Below are positions 1 through 9,107 of a DNA stretch of 64,000 bases, piece by piece; position 1 is the stretch's first letter, and each line of letters begins with the position of its first letter. This DNA is from Mucispirillum schaedleri ASF457 (GTDB lineage: Bacteria; Chrysiogenota; Deferribacteres; Deferribacterales; Mucispirillaceae), in assembly GCF_000487995.2 (NCBI RefSeq), contig NZ_CP097562.1, positions 927,001 to 991,000 of the forward strand, written 5' to 3'. A program made the position numbers and the translations under genes. A model generated the notes under the pieces. The model was given only the letters and a program-made list of their open reading frames with translations, ran no database searches and was not told the DNA's origin.

Positions 1-2512
1 TTTCATCAAGCATTAGGGAAGCATTTCGCACTTCATCTTCTAATGACAGAACATCTTTTGATAAATTATCAAGTTTTTCTTTCAAAAGCTCCAGTTCTTC
101 ATTCCATTTTATTTCATCTATATTTAAAAGATGATGCAATCTTTCTTCAAGTTTTTCTATATTATTTTTTACTTCTTCCCTGATGCTTCTTTTACTTTTA
201 AGCTCTCTTTTAAGAGAATTTGTCTTTTCTTCTTTCTGAGCATACTGTATTTTTATTTCTGTATGTTCCTGTCTTTTTTCATCTAAGTTATCTTTTATCA
301 GCTCCAGCTTTTCTTCAAGACATGAGCGTTTTTCTTCTAACTCTGCCTGCTTTTGGCTTGCAATATTAATATTATCTTTCAAATTTCCTATCTTTTTAAT
401 ATTTTCTGATAAAGTAATGTCTGAAAGCTCTATTTCCTTTGCAAGAGTGCTTTTTCTTTTTTCAAGCCTTTCATATTCCTGCAAAACACCAGTATATTCT
501 GCTTCTTTTTTAAGAAAAGCATCTCTTGAATTATTATATACTGCCTGCATATCATTTAAAATATTTATCTGTTCTTCTAAATGATTATCTATATAGCCAA
601 TAATTTTTTCTGTTTCATAAATATCTGCACCAAGCCTGTCTATTTCTCTTTCTGCATCTAGTATACTTTCTTTTAAAGATATAATCTGAAACCCTTTATC
701 TTCTTCCCCTGCTTTTCTATAAATATTATTAACAAGATAAATATTTTTATAAACTTCATTTACCTGCATATTTTTAAGATTACTGCTTATATTTTCTATA
801 TCACTTTTAAAAACAAATTTTACAGAAGAATTAAGTGTAGATATTTTTTCAAAAAGCTCATCTTTTCGTTCATCATTAAATACTATCACATCACCAATAT
901 CTATAAGTTTTGTGTATTCCATATCCAATAAAAAATCAATTAAAAGCCCTGCAATATATGGCTTTAATACTGCAGTATCATCATTAAAAGAAGTAGCAGC
1001 CTCAAGCTGTTTATTAAAAAATGCTATATTATTTTCACAGCTTTTTATTTCTGCTTTTAATTCTCTGTTTTTTGCTTTTTCTTTTTCTTTCTGTTCTTTT
1101 AAATTTTCAGTATTTTCTTTTGCAGTATTTAAGTTTTCTTCATTCTGCATCATTTTAAACTTTAAGTTATCCATTTCCTGATAAAAACTATCTTTTTTAT
1201 AAGCAGCTTCATTAAAAGCATCATTTATAGACTGCTGCTCTTTTTTAAGCCTTTCTATATCCTGCTTTATATGTTCATAACCTGCTTCTACCCTTATAAG
1301 CTCATTCCGCTTATTTGTAACAGTGCCAGTATATTCTATATAAGCAGTATCTGTTTCCTGAAATTCATCTTCTATATCTTCTTTCTGGCTTATTAAATCA
1401 TCAATAATATCAGACAGTTCTGCAAGTTTATCTCCTACAAACTCTAAAGCATCACTTGCAGTATCAAGCTCATCTTCAAGGCTTTCTATACTTTCTGCCA
1501 TTTCTTCATATCTTGCACTTTCCTGTTTAATGCTTGCCTGTAAACTTGCTTTTATATCATCACTTGATGCAATTTTAGTTTCAAGAGCTTTAATATCGCC
1601 TTCTGTATTTGCTTTTTTTGTAGCAGTCTGCACTCTTTTTTCCTGCAAATGCTCATATTCTTCCTGTCTAGTGTTATAGTCATTATTTGCTACATTTTCT
1701 ATGCGGACAAGTTCTGCATATTTTGCAAGCATATTTTCTAAATTCTGCTTTTTCTCAATTAAAAAAGATTTTAACTTACTGCTGTCTTCTGCTTTTATGT
1801 AGTAAGATGTGCAAAGATATGACTGTTCAAGCCTTTTGAAATTGCTTTGCAGCTCTTCATAAATTTTCAGCTGCTCCACCTGAGATGATAATGACTGCAT
1901 CTGTGTAACAATTTCTTCAATAATATCTGTTACTCTGTCAAGATTATCCCTTGTCTGCTGCAGTCTTCTTTCTGCTTCTTTTTTCTTATCTTTAAATTTT
2001 GTAACACCCGCAGTTTCTTCTAGAAAAAAACGCAGTTCTTCAGGGCTTGCATTAATTATCTTATCAACTTTGCCCTGCTCAATAATAGATATACTTCTAG
2101 CACCAAGCCCTGTATCCATAAATATATCTTTAATATCTTTTAGGCGGCATTTCCTGTTATTTATATAATATTCTCTTTCACCAGTTTTATAAAATTTGCG
2201 GGTAATTGTTATTTCTGAAAATGTGCCGTATTTTGCAGCAACTGCCTCATCAATTTCTGATAAAGTAAGACCTACTTCTGCAAAACCAGCAGGTTTTCTT
2301 TTTTGTGAGCCGTTAAATACAATATCTTCCATTTCAGCACCACGAAGCTCTTTTGCATTCTGCTCACCAAATACCCAGCGGACAGCATCCATTATATTAC
2401 TTTTTCCACTGCCATTAGGACCTACAATAGCAGTTATTCCATCAGGAAAATCTACTGTTGTTTTATCTACAAATGATTTGAAACCGTGAAGGTATAATTT
2501 ATTAAATTTCAT
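1..2512 (-). CDS. smc: Chromosome partition protein SMC (C-terminal part outside window)
   Basis: This is the N-terminal ~837 residues of the SMC ATPase, which entraps and compacts DNA and helps segregate chromosomes with ScpA/ScpB. The frame is open from the ATG at 2512 to the window edge. The Walker A motif GPNGSGKSN lies near residue 32, and a QGKVDKII segment with a following coiled coil comes after it. A long coiled coil (about residues 170-500) leads to a hinge-like island at about residues 512-617, followed by the returning coil. The Walker B head half is beyond the window. The hinge island is short and lacks the glycine-rich signature normal for SMC (see findings). It is the last visible gene of the ftsY-smc run. 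Family assignment is certain; the hinge reading is mine. Confidence 0.93.
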   Translation of the reverse strand, partial: MKFNKLYLHGFKSFVDKTTVDFPDGITAIVGPNGSGKSNIMDAVRWVFGEQNAKELRGAEMEDIVFNGSQKRKPAGFAEVGLTLSEIDEAVAAKYGTFSEITITRKFYKTGEREYYINNRKCRLKDIKDIFMDTGLGARSISIIEQGKVDKIINASPEELRFFLEETAGVTKFKDKKKEAERRLQQTRDNLDRVTDIIEEIVTQMQSLSSQVEQLKIYEELQSNFKRLEQSYLCTSYYIKAEDSSKLKSFLIEKKQNLENMLAKYAELVRIENVANNDYNTRQEEYEHLQEKRVQTATKKANTEGDIKALETKIASSDDIKASLQASIKQESARYEEMAESIESLEDELDTASDALEFVGDKLAELSDIIDDLISQKEDIEDEFQETDTAYIEYTGTVTNKRNELIRVEAGYEHIKQDIERLKKEQQSINDAFNEAAYKKDSFYQEMDNLKFKMMQNEENLNTAKENTENLKEQKEKEKAKNRELKAEIKSCENNIAFFNKQLEAATSFNDDTAVLKPYIAGLLIDFLLDMEYTKLIDIGDVIVFNDERKDELFEKISTLNSSVKFVFKSDIENISSNLKNMQVNEVYKNIYLVNNIYRKAGEEDKGFQIISLKESILDAEREIDRLGADIYETEKIIGYIDNHLEEQINILNDMQAVYNNSRDAFLKKEAEYTGVLQEYERLEKRKSTLAKEIELSDITLSENIKKIGNLKDNINIASQKQAELEEKRSCLEEKLELIKDNLDEKRQEHTEIKIQYAQKEEKTNSLKRELKSKRSIREEVKNNIEKLEERLHHLLNIDEIKWNEELELLKEKLDNLSKDVLSLEDEVRNASLMLDE

Positions 2513-2582
2513 AATGCTGTATTTTGCTTGATTTTGATTTTTTTTTCAAGGACTATTTTATATTTTTAAGCATATATACTGA

Positions 2583-3596
2583 TTATATCTGTAGAAAATA
2601 TTTTTCAAATTCTTCCCGCTCTCCCGGGTCATAATTTAATATCTTTTCCCATATACTGCTGTGCTCCATACAGTAATATATAAATGGCTTATTCCAATAT
2701 TTTTTAAGTTTTTTTGTAACAAAGTGTATCATTTTTATTCTTTCAGCCTTAAAATATCTTGTTTTACCGTCTATTCCTTTTATAAAATCACCTTTTGTTA
2801 AAATAGATGGATTTTTTCTCTGCCTTATAATATTCATAAGCTCATAAGGACATCTAAATGTAGATATGCTTATATATTCTACGCTTTCTTCTTTTATTCT
2901 TGATGTTAAGTCCTCTATTAATTCACCATATATTTTTTCAAAATTATCTGACATAATTAATGGGTCAAAATGAAATCCTACTTTATATCCATAATCAGAT
3001 ACAGTTTCTGCTGCTTTTAACCGCCTTTCAAGAGCAGCAGTGTATGGTTCTTCTGTATCTATAATAGAAGCAGGGTTTAAGCTCCATGATACCATTACAT
3101 TTTTCGGATTTAGGTTAAGCAGGTTATCAATAACATCTGATTTAGTTTTAAATTCAAATAAAATATTATCTAAATTATTAACAAATGGCACTATTATTTT
3201 TGAAAGCGGGATAGTTTTATCCATTGCAAGACTATCGCTTAATTCACCGCTTCCAATACGCCGTTTCTGCTCTTTTACTGCGGATTTTATATCTTGCAGC
3301 ACATTATCTGTATTTCCTGCAACTCTTATATGCTTGTGTGGAAGATACAGCTGTAAAATACAGTAAGCACAGTCAAAAGGACAGCCCTGCATAATATCTA
3401 CCACATGATAATTACAGCACCTGTATATATTTGTTGCAGGGCAGCGATGAACAAAATTATCTGTATGGCATGATATTACTATATTGCTTTTTTTATCTTC
3501 TATATCAAACCCGTCATCTATTACTTCTATATTATGCTCTTTTGCAGCAAGCTCCGCAAGGCTGGTATTTTGAGCTGATTTTTCTACATATATCAT
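2583..3596 (-). CDS. Spore photoproduct lyase-like radical SAM protein
   Basis: A 337-residue radical SAM enzyme of the spore photoproduct lyase (SplB) family. The cluster motif CPFDCAYC gives Cys72, Cys76 and Cys79 (CxxxCxxC), which bind a [4Fe-4S] cluster and S-adenosylmethionine. True spore photoproduct lyases carry a conserved H-donor cysteine about 45-50 residues after this motif. Here the equivalent stretch reads RRIGSGELSDSLAMD and has no cysteine. The organism shows no sign of sporulation, so repair of spore photoproduct is unlikely and the substrate is unknown. It lies 33 bp after an unknown gene and 70 bp before smc on the same strand, so it is probably cotranscribed with both. Family confident, function not. 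Confidence 0.85.
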   Translation of the reverse strand: MIYVEKSAQNTSLAELAAKEHNIEVIDDGFDIEDKKSNIVISCHTDNFVHRCPATNIYRCCNYHVVDIMQGCPFDCAYCILQLYLPHKHIRVAGNTDNVLQDIKSAVKEQKRRIGSGELSDSLAMDKTIPLSKIIVPFVNNLDNILFEFKTKSDVIDNLLNLNPKNVMVSWSLNPASIIDTEEPYTAALERRLKAAETVSDYGYKVGFHFDPLIMSDNFEKIYGELIEDLTSRIKEESVEYISISTFRCPYELMNIIRQRKNPSILTKGDFIKGIDGKTRYFKAERIKMIHFVTKKLKKYWNKPFIYYCMEHSSIWEKILNYDPGEREEFEKYFLQI

Positions 3597-3629
3597 ATAT
3601 TTTAATGCATCCCTTTTTTATGAAATAAA

Positions 3630-4418
3630 CTATTTTAATCCATATTTTTCTAACAATTCATAAAATAATTGAATATTTAATTTATTCTTTTCTAAAATAT
3701 TCAGCATATTTTCATAATCTTTTATATTATTAATATCAAAATAAATATTTAATTTTGGTGTTTCAAAGCTGTCTAAATTATTTATTTTTATATTTTTAAA
3801 ATTATTAATTAATTCTGCATACTTTTCGTCTATTTCTATATGGCTTTTACTTCTTGTATCTGGAAAAATAAAATCATTTCTGTATTTTTCTGGGATAATA
3901 TCTTTAAAATCACATACTTTTTCAACATATTTACGGAAACCCTGCATAGAAAAATCATTATATTTAATATGCTCTGCAATAAAATTAATAACATTTGCCT
4001 GCAGATTTATTATTAAAGAAACGGTTTTTAGAGGTATATCTTTTTTATCAATAAAATCTATTAAATTTTCAGGCAGACCTAATGCTTTTTCAAGTGTTTC
4101 AAAACTTTTCCTGCCCTTTATATTTTTTTCTTGAAATATATTTATTTTATTAATATCTGCATTTAATTTCTGACATATTTCATAGACTTTCATAAGTGTT
4201 TTAAATGAAATATTATTTATAAAACTTACCAATAAATTTATGGCTTGTATTGCAGAATATTCCCCATAATAAATATATTCATCTGCATTATTTTGAAAGC
4301 CGCTTATTTGATAATGCAGACCTTTTATAGATAAAGCAGCAGGCAGAATATTTTTATCGTCATATATATTAAATAACTCACTGTTTATATTATCTATTTG
4401 CTTTACTATTATTTTCAT
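3630..4418 (-). CDS. Hypothetical protein, possible ParB-like helical segment
   Basis: A 262-residue soluble protein with no signal peptide or membrane segment. I do not recognise it securely. Residues of roughly 105-170 (ALGLPENLIDFIDKKDIPL, a helix rich in Asn/Ile, then NDFSMQGFRKYVEKV) have the spacing of the helix-turn-helix part of ParB-type proteins: a sensitivity helix, 'LP..L.dfid...i.l', then a terminal helix. The resemblance is weak and is inference only. It starts 4 bp after the stop of the giant lipoprotein gene upstream and ends 33 bp before the SPL-like gene, so it is almost certainly translated from the same message. The pairing with the radical SAM gene suggests a shared task. 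Confidence 0.65.
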   Translation of the reverse strand: MKIIVKQIDNINSELFNIYDDKNILPAALSIKGLHYQISGFQNNADEYIYYGEYSAIQAINLLVSFINNISFKTLMKVYEICQKLNADINKINIFQEKNIKGRKSFETLEKALGLPENLIDFIDKKDIPLKTVSLIINLQANVINFIAEHIKYNDFSMQGFRKYVEKVCDFKDIIPEKYRNDFIFPDTRSKSHIEIDEKYAELINNFKNIKINNLDSFETPKLNIYFDINNIKDYENMLNILEKNKLNIQLFYELLEKYGLK

Positions 4419-4421
4419 ATC

Positions 4422-7400
4422 TTACCTGCTGAAAATATCTGCATAAGATAATATACTTTCCATACATTTATCCTGCATATTATCTGCACAGGAATTAAGA
4501 GACTGAAAATCTTTATAAATCATTTCATAGTTTTCTACAACATCATTAGGATAAAAATATTTAGATGCATTTTCTGATTTTATTTTATAAAGTTTTTCAA
4601 TATATGCTTTTGCTGTAAGCAAAGGTCTGTTTGTGCATATCAGCATTTCTTGATACCAGCCGTCATTACAATTAATTTTTGCTTCTTCTCTTAAAACAGG
4701 AAGTATCATATTAGATATTTCTTCAACTTTATCTATAATAACTTTTTCGCTTTTATAATAGTATGCAGGGAAAAAGCCATAGCCAACTTTATTATCAATA
4801 ATACTTACTGCAAGTATATTGTTATCTGACCTGATAAAGCCTATAAAAGCAGTATCTCCATTATTAGATATTAATGATTTATAATATTTATCATCTGATA
4901 TAATTTTATCTATCTCTTTTGCTGCCTCTTTATCAAGTATTTTAAGATTTTTATTATTAACTATAAAAAGTATTTCCTTTTTTATGCCAACACCGTCGTT
5001 ATAGGTTATATCATTTTTTTTATCATAAAAATAAGCTGCTGCAATGATTACTGGATTATCTTTTTTTGCAGATATGTCATAAAAATAAAGCTCGTTTTTA
5101 ATAAGTGTTTGCGAAGAAAATTCCTGTAAATAATCAATATATTCATTTACAGCTTTCATAATATCTTTTTTATCAAATTTGGAAATATTAAACCGTTCTT
5201 TTACCTGCTCAGGCAAAATTTTATCCCCCCGTCTTTCCTTTGCTTTATCCACATCGCCAAGCGGAGACTGCGGCTCTCTATCATATTCTTTTTGATATAC
5301 AATATTATCTATATATGAAAATGTTCCCATATTTGAAACACCGTGCAGTAATTTTTGTTTTTTAATATCTTCTGTATCTTTTCCTGTAATTGCATTTATA
5401 GAATAATTTTTTTCATATTCTGTATTGAAAAAATAAGGGGAACGGATTTCCATTTTAGTTATTTTATTTTCAGTTTCTGTTGTATTTACTATATAAGTCT
5501 TATTATTAAATGGGAAAATATATAAATGACCATTATATACATTATCTGTGCAGTGCTGTGGTCTGTAAGAATTACTGTCACCCTGTTCTTCCATATCTAA
5601 TTTATAATATCTTGGGTATAGATAGCTGTATTTATCATCAAGCACTTTGCTTTCTAAAATAGTAAGAATAGAAAATTCATTAAACTTCTCAATCTGCACC
5701 ATTTCATAAAAATCATCATTATATATATCAAAATACCCCTTATTAAATGCAGCATAAGGCAAAAGTCCCATATCTTTAAGCTTATTAAAAGACATAACGG
5801 GGTCATAAGCATCTAAATCAGGTATAACAGTTATAAGATTTGCAATATCATCAGCATAATAAATGTGAATATTAGATAAATAAGATACAATATCATCTTT
5901 TGTAACATTATTTTCAATTAATAAATAATTGATTTTGTCTTGAAGTTCATCTATATTATGCAGCCCGTTCAATAGATAAAGAGAAAGTATATAATAAAAT
6001 CTATCCTTATTATTTTCCATATTGTCTCTTAGAAAATTAGCAGCTTTCAGCATTTTCCTGTTTCGAAATGAGAGACCACGCGTTCTGCTTATTTCCATAT
6101 CTTTTGTCTTGTGAATACTGCCTTTTAAAAGTTCGTCAGAGCAGGAAAGCTGTGTGCTTTTGCTATCATCATATTTATATCCTAAATAAAATATATTATA
6201 CCAATTTTCTCTGTGCTGCACTCGTAATGATCCAACTAATGTGTCTGCTATCAAACCAATAATATCATCTTTTGTATAATCTTCTCTTAAAAGAAAATCA
6301 TTATCTGAAATATCATCATATCTTGATAAAAAACGGGAATAATTAAGCCCGTCAATATATTCATCATATTCATTTAACTCATATTTATTTAACAAGTCTT
6401 TATCTATATAAAGATTAATTGGTTCATCATCAAAATCGGTATTTTCGGTATTTTCAGACACATTTTTATTCATATATCTGCCATTTATATCACTGCTTTT
6501 AATAAAACAGTCTTTTTTACCGTCGCATTTTAATTTATACAGATATTTAGCCATAATCATACTTTCTCTATTACCGCAGATTTCAGCAGTGCCTGTTTCT
6601 GTATCATTTAAACAGTCCACAACACCACGAAACTTGAATAATCTGCTTTTATCTGGCTGCTGCTCTCTTATATCGCCATTCCATACTGTTGCAGCTTTTC
6701 CATTATTATCATATTTTATATAATCTTTTTGAATATAACCATATTCATATTCGCTTGATATTTTAGGAAGATTGTTTTTTTCTCTGTTTAAATAACCTGT
6801 GCGGAAATAAGCAGGATTTCTGAACTCTGCTTTTAAAGGCATGCCGTTATTAATTTCAACAGTATATACTGCTCCATTTAATGCTAAAATATATACAGGA
6901 TTATCATAAAGCACATCATATTTCTTTTGTAAATCATAATGGTTATTATTTATTTTATGCAAAGGCTCCACAATATCTGCCATATATGTATCAATGCCAG
7001 TATTTTCATATTCAATAAAAAACGGATTTAAAGCATATTTATCCCCTCTTTTCATTACAGTAACAGGAATATAATCATCATCATTTAAATAGTTATATAT
7101 GCCGCCTTTTGATAAAACTAAATCCATAAAACCTTTTTCAGCACTATCTCTTAATATCTCCACAACACCTGTATTTTCATTATATGCAGTATAAGTCAGC
7201 AAAGATGTCATTTTTTTATTAATATCATCATCAAATATATTTACACTTATTCCGCCCAGTTCTTTCCAAAGAGCTGCATGCTCTTTAATTTTTTCTAATC
7301 TGTATAACTCATCTGAAGCAATATAAGAAACAGCAATCATTAAATGTGCATCAGCTTTTATTTTATCACTTTCTTCTTTTAAATCATTATCAAGAGCATA

Positions 7401-7973
7401 TAAAAGCATATTCCTTGCTTTCAAAAGGGATAAATTTACTTTATTGTAAAACCTTGTGCCTTTTTCAAAATCTGCATAACATTTGTTTCTAATATCATTT
7501 TTATAAATCTTATCCTGCTCAAAGGAACCTTCAGGAAAACAGTATTTTCCAAAGTTTGCTGTTTCTGTCAAAAATTCTTTATTTATATATACATACGATA
7601 TGATATTATATGCATCATTTATAGATACTCCATTATTTAAAAATTCATCAAGTTTTTTTGCCGCATCATTATCTAAATTATAATTATTTTCTTCACCAAT
7701 AACATATTTTTTAGGAAAATATTTCTCATAGTCATTTTCTTTTGAAACATCCAGCAAAAAAGCATAAGAAGTTTCTTTATTATATTTATTTGTTCCAGCA
7801 TTTTCAACATCAAGTTTATTATCAGCTTTTTCAAAAAGCACATAATCTTTTGGAGCCTTAATATTATCAATATTAAACTCTTCACTTTTTTTGCATGCTG
7901 GCAGCAAACATATAATAACACATAACAAATATAATTTTTTCATTACTGCAGCTAATATTTTATTTTTCATCAT
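4422..7973 (-). CDS. Giant predicted lipoprotein with an internal duplication
   Basis: A ~1183-residue exported protein of unknown function. The N-terminus has a charged stretch, a hydrophobic core and the lipobox LLPAC, predicting an acylated cysteine near residue 27 and attachment to the inner or outer membrane. I chose the ATG pair at 7973/7970 because a GGAGG at about 7982-7986, inside the end of ftsY, lies 9-12 bases upstream. A start at 8021 would precede that site and bury the signal peptide. The body is rich in Tyr, Asp, Asn and Lys. Two regions look homologous: one around residues 285-430 (PVYILALNGAVYTVEI, then FRNPAYF) and one around 745-890 (HLYIFPFNNKTYIVN, then IRSPYFF). It overlaps ftsY by 14 bases. 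No family recognised. Confidence 0.8.
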   Translation of the reverse strand: MMKNKILAAVMKKLYLLCVIICLLPACKKSEEFNIDNIKAPKDYVLFEKADNKLDVENAGTNKYNKETSYAFLLDVSKENDYEKYFPKKYVIGEENNYNLDNDAAKKLDEFLNNGVSINDAYNIISYVYINKEFLTETANFGKYCFPEGSFEQDKIYKNDIRNKCYADFEKGTRFYNKVNLSLLKARNMLLYALDNDLKEESDKIKADAHLMIAVSYIASDELYRLEKIKEHAALWKELGGISVNIFDDDINKKMTSLLTYTAYNENTGVVEILRDSAEKGFMDLVLSKGGIYNYLNDDDYIPVTVMKRGDKYALNPFFIEYENTGIDTYMADIVEPLHKINNNHYDLQKKYDVLYDNPVYILALNGAVYTVEINNGMPLKAEFRNPAYFRTGYLNREKNNLPKISSEYEYGYIQKDYIKYDNNGKAATVWNGDIREQQPDKSRLFKFRGVVDCLNDTETGTAEICGNRESMIMAKYLYKLKCDGKKDCFIKSSDINGRYMNKNVSENTENTDFDDEPINLYIDKDLLNKYELNEYDEYIDGLNYSRFLSRYDDISDNDFLLREDYTKDDIIGLIADTLVGSLRVQHRENWYNIFYLGYKYDDSKSTQLSCSDELLKGSIHKTKDMEISRTRGLSFRNRKMLKAANFLRDNMENNKDRFYYILSLYLLNGLHNIDELQDKINYLLIENNVTKDDIVSYLSNIHIYYADDIANLITVIPDLDAYDPVMSFNKLKDMGLLPYAAFNKGYFDIYNDDFYEMVQIEKFNEFSILTILESKVLDDKYSYLYPRYYKLDMEEQGDSNSYRPQHCTDNVYNGHLYIFPFNNKTYIVNTTETENKITKMEIRSPYFFNTEYEKNYSINAITGKDTEDIKKQKLLHGVSNMGTFSYIDNIVYQKEYDREPQSPLGDVDKAKERRGDKILPEQVKERFNISKFDKKDIMKAVNEYIDYLQEFSSQTLIKNELYFYDISAKKDNPVIIAAAYFYDKKNDITYNDGVGIKKEILFIVNNKNLKILDKEAAKEIDKIISDDKYYKSLISNNGDTAFIGFIRSDNNILAVSIIDNKVGYGFFPAYYYKSEKVIIDKVEEISNMILPVLREEAKINCNDGWYQEMLICTNRPLLTAKAYIEKLYKIKSENASKYFYPNDVVENYEMIYKDFQSLNSCADNMQDKCMESILSYADIFSR

Positions 7974-8910
7974 TAAACATAGCCTCCACAAATCTTTCTG
8001 CATCAAAGGGGCGTAAATCATCTATACCTTCCCCAAAACCTATATAACGAACAGGAAGTTTTAATTCGCTTACTACTCTCACAGCAACACCGCCTTTTGC
8101 AGTGCCATCAAGTTTTGTAAGCACAACACCATTGACATTTACTGCATCTTTAAACATTTTTGCTTGAAGCAGAGCATTCTGTCCACTTGTAGCATCAAGA
8201 ACTATTAAACTTTCCTGCACAGGATATCCAAGAGCTTTTTCTGCCACTTTATATATTTTTATAAGCTCCTGCATAAGATTATGTTTTGTATGAAGTCTGC
8301 CAGCAGTATCAGCAATTAATACATCTATATTTTTTGCCTTTGCACTCATTATGCCGTCATGAATAACAGCAGCAGGGTCACTGCCATCTGGCTGTCTTAT
8401 GACAGGAATATCAAGCCTTTGCCCCCACACTGCAAGCTGGTCTGCTGCTGCTGCCCTGAAAGTATCGCCTGCTGCAAGCATTACTGATTTGCCTGCTTTT
8501 TTATACATATTAGCAATTTTTGCAATACTTGTTGTTTTACCTGCACCATTTACACCAGATACAAGCACAACATAAGGCTTTTTAGACATATCTTCTTTGA
8601 AATCTTCTGTATCTTTTAACAGCTCTGTTAATGTATGCTTTAAAGCATCAAGAATACGCTCAGAATCTTTTAATGTGCCGCGAGTATAGTCATTTCGGAC
8701 TTTTTCTATAATCATATCAGCAGCCTGTGGACCAATATCTGCTGTAATCAAAAACTCCTCTAACTCTTCTAATAAATCATCATCAATAGTTTTTCTGCCT
8801 AAAAATATTGACGAAAGACCATCACGGAATTTTCCGGAAGTTTTTTTCATACCTTTTTTAAGATTATCTTCACTTTGTTTATCTTTTTTGAAAAAATCAA
8901 ATAAACCCAT
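7960..8910 (-). CDS. ftsY: Signal recognition particle receptor FtsY
   Basis: A 316-residue SRP-receptor GTPase that docks ribosome-SRP complexes at the Sec translocon. The start is the ATG at 8910, preceded by GAGGA a few bases upstream; a longer in-frame reading to 8964 adds no conserved sequence. The NG domain is complete: G1 GVNGAGKTT at residues 119-127, DTFRAAAADQL, G3 DTAGR and G4 TKLDGTAKGG. The N-terminal part is short and lysine-rich (MGLFDFFKKDK), without the long acidic A domain of enterobacterial FtsY. It leads a minus-strand run that ends in smc, an arrangement that echoes the smc-ftsY linkage of many bacteria. Confidence 0.96.
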   Translation of the reverse strand: MGLFDFFKKDKQSEDNLKKGMKKTSGKFRDGLSSIFLGRKTIDDDLLEELEEFLITADIGPQAADMIIEKVRNDYTRGTLKDSERILDALKHTLTELLKDTEDFKEDMSKKPYVVLVSGVNGAGKTTSIAKIANMYKKAGKSVMLAAGDTFRAAAADQLAVWGQRLDIPVIRQPDGSDPAAVIHDGIMSAKAKNIDVLIADTAGRLHTKHNLMQELIKIYKVAEKALGYPVQESLIVLDATSGQNALLQAKMFKDAVNVNGVVLTKLDGTAKGGVAVRVVSELKLPVRYIGFGEGIDDLRPFDAERFVEAMFNDEK

Positions 8911-9107
8911 ACTATCCTCATTTAAATATAAATTCAAACGATATGTTATTATAAAACTTGGCAAAGTTCAATAAAAGAATTACTGTAAATTCTAGAATGC
9001 TCTTAACTAACAAGAAATATGCTGCATATTATTAAGTAAAAAATAAATATTGTCTTTATTATAATAGTAGTTTAAAATAGATTAATTAAATTACAATGGA
9101 GTAGTTA

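Noticed and set aside
912-1181. Plus-strand ORF opposite smc
   Set aside because: Phe/Ser-rich antisense reading of a coiled-coil gene, without a ribosome-binding site.
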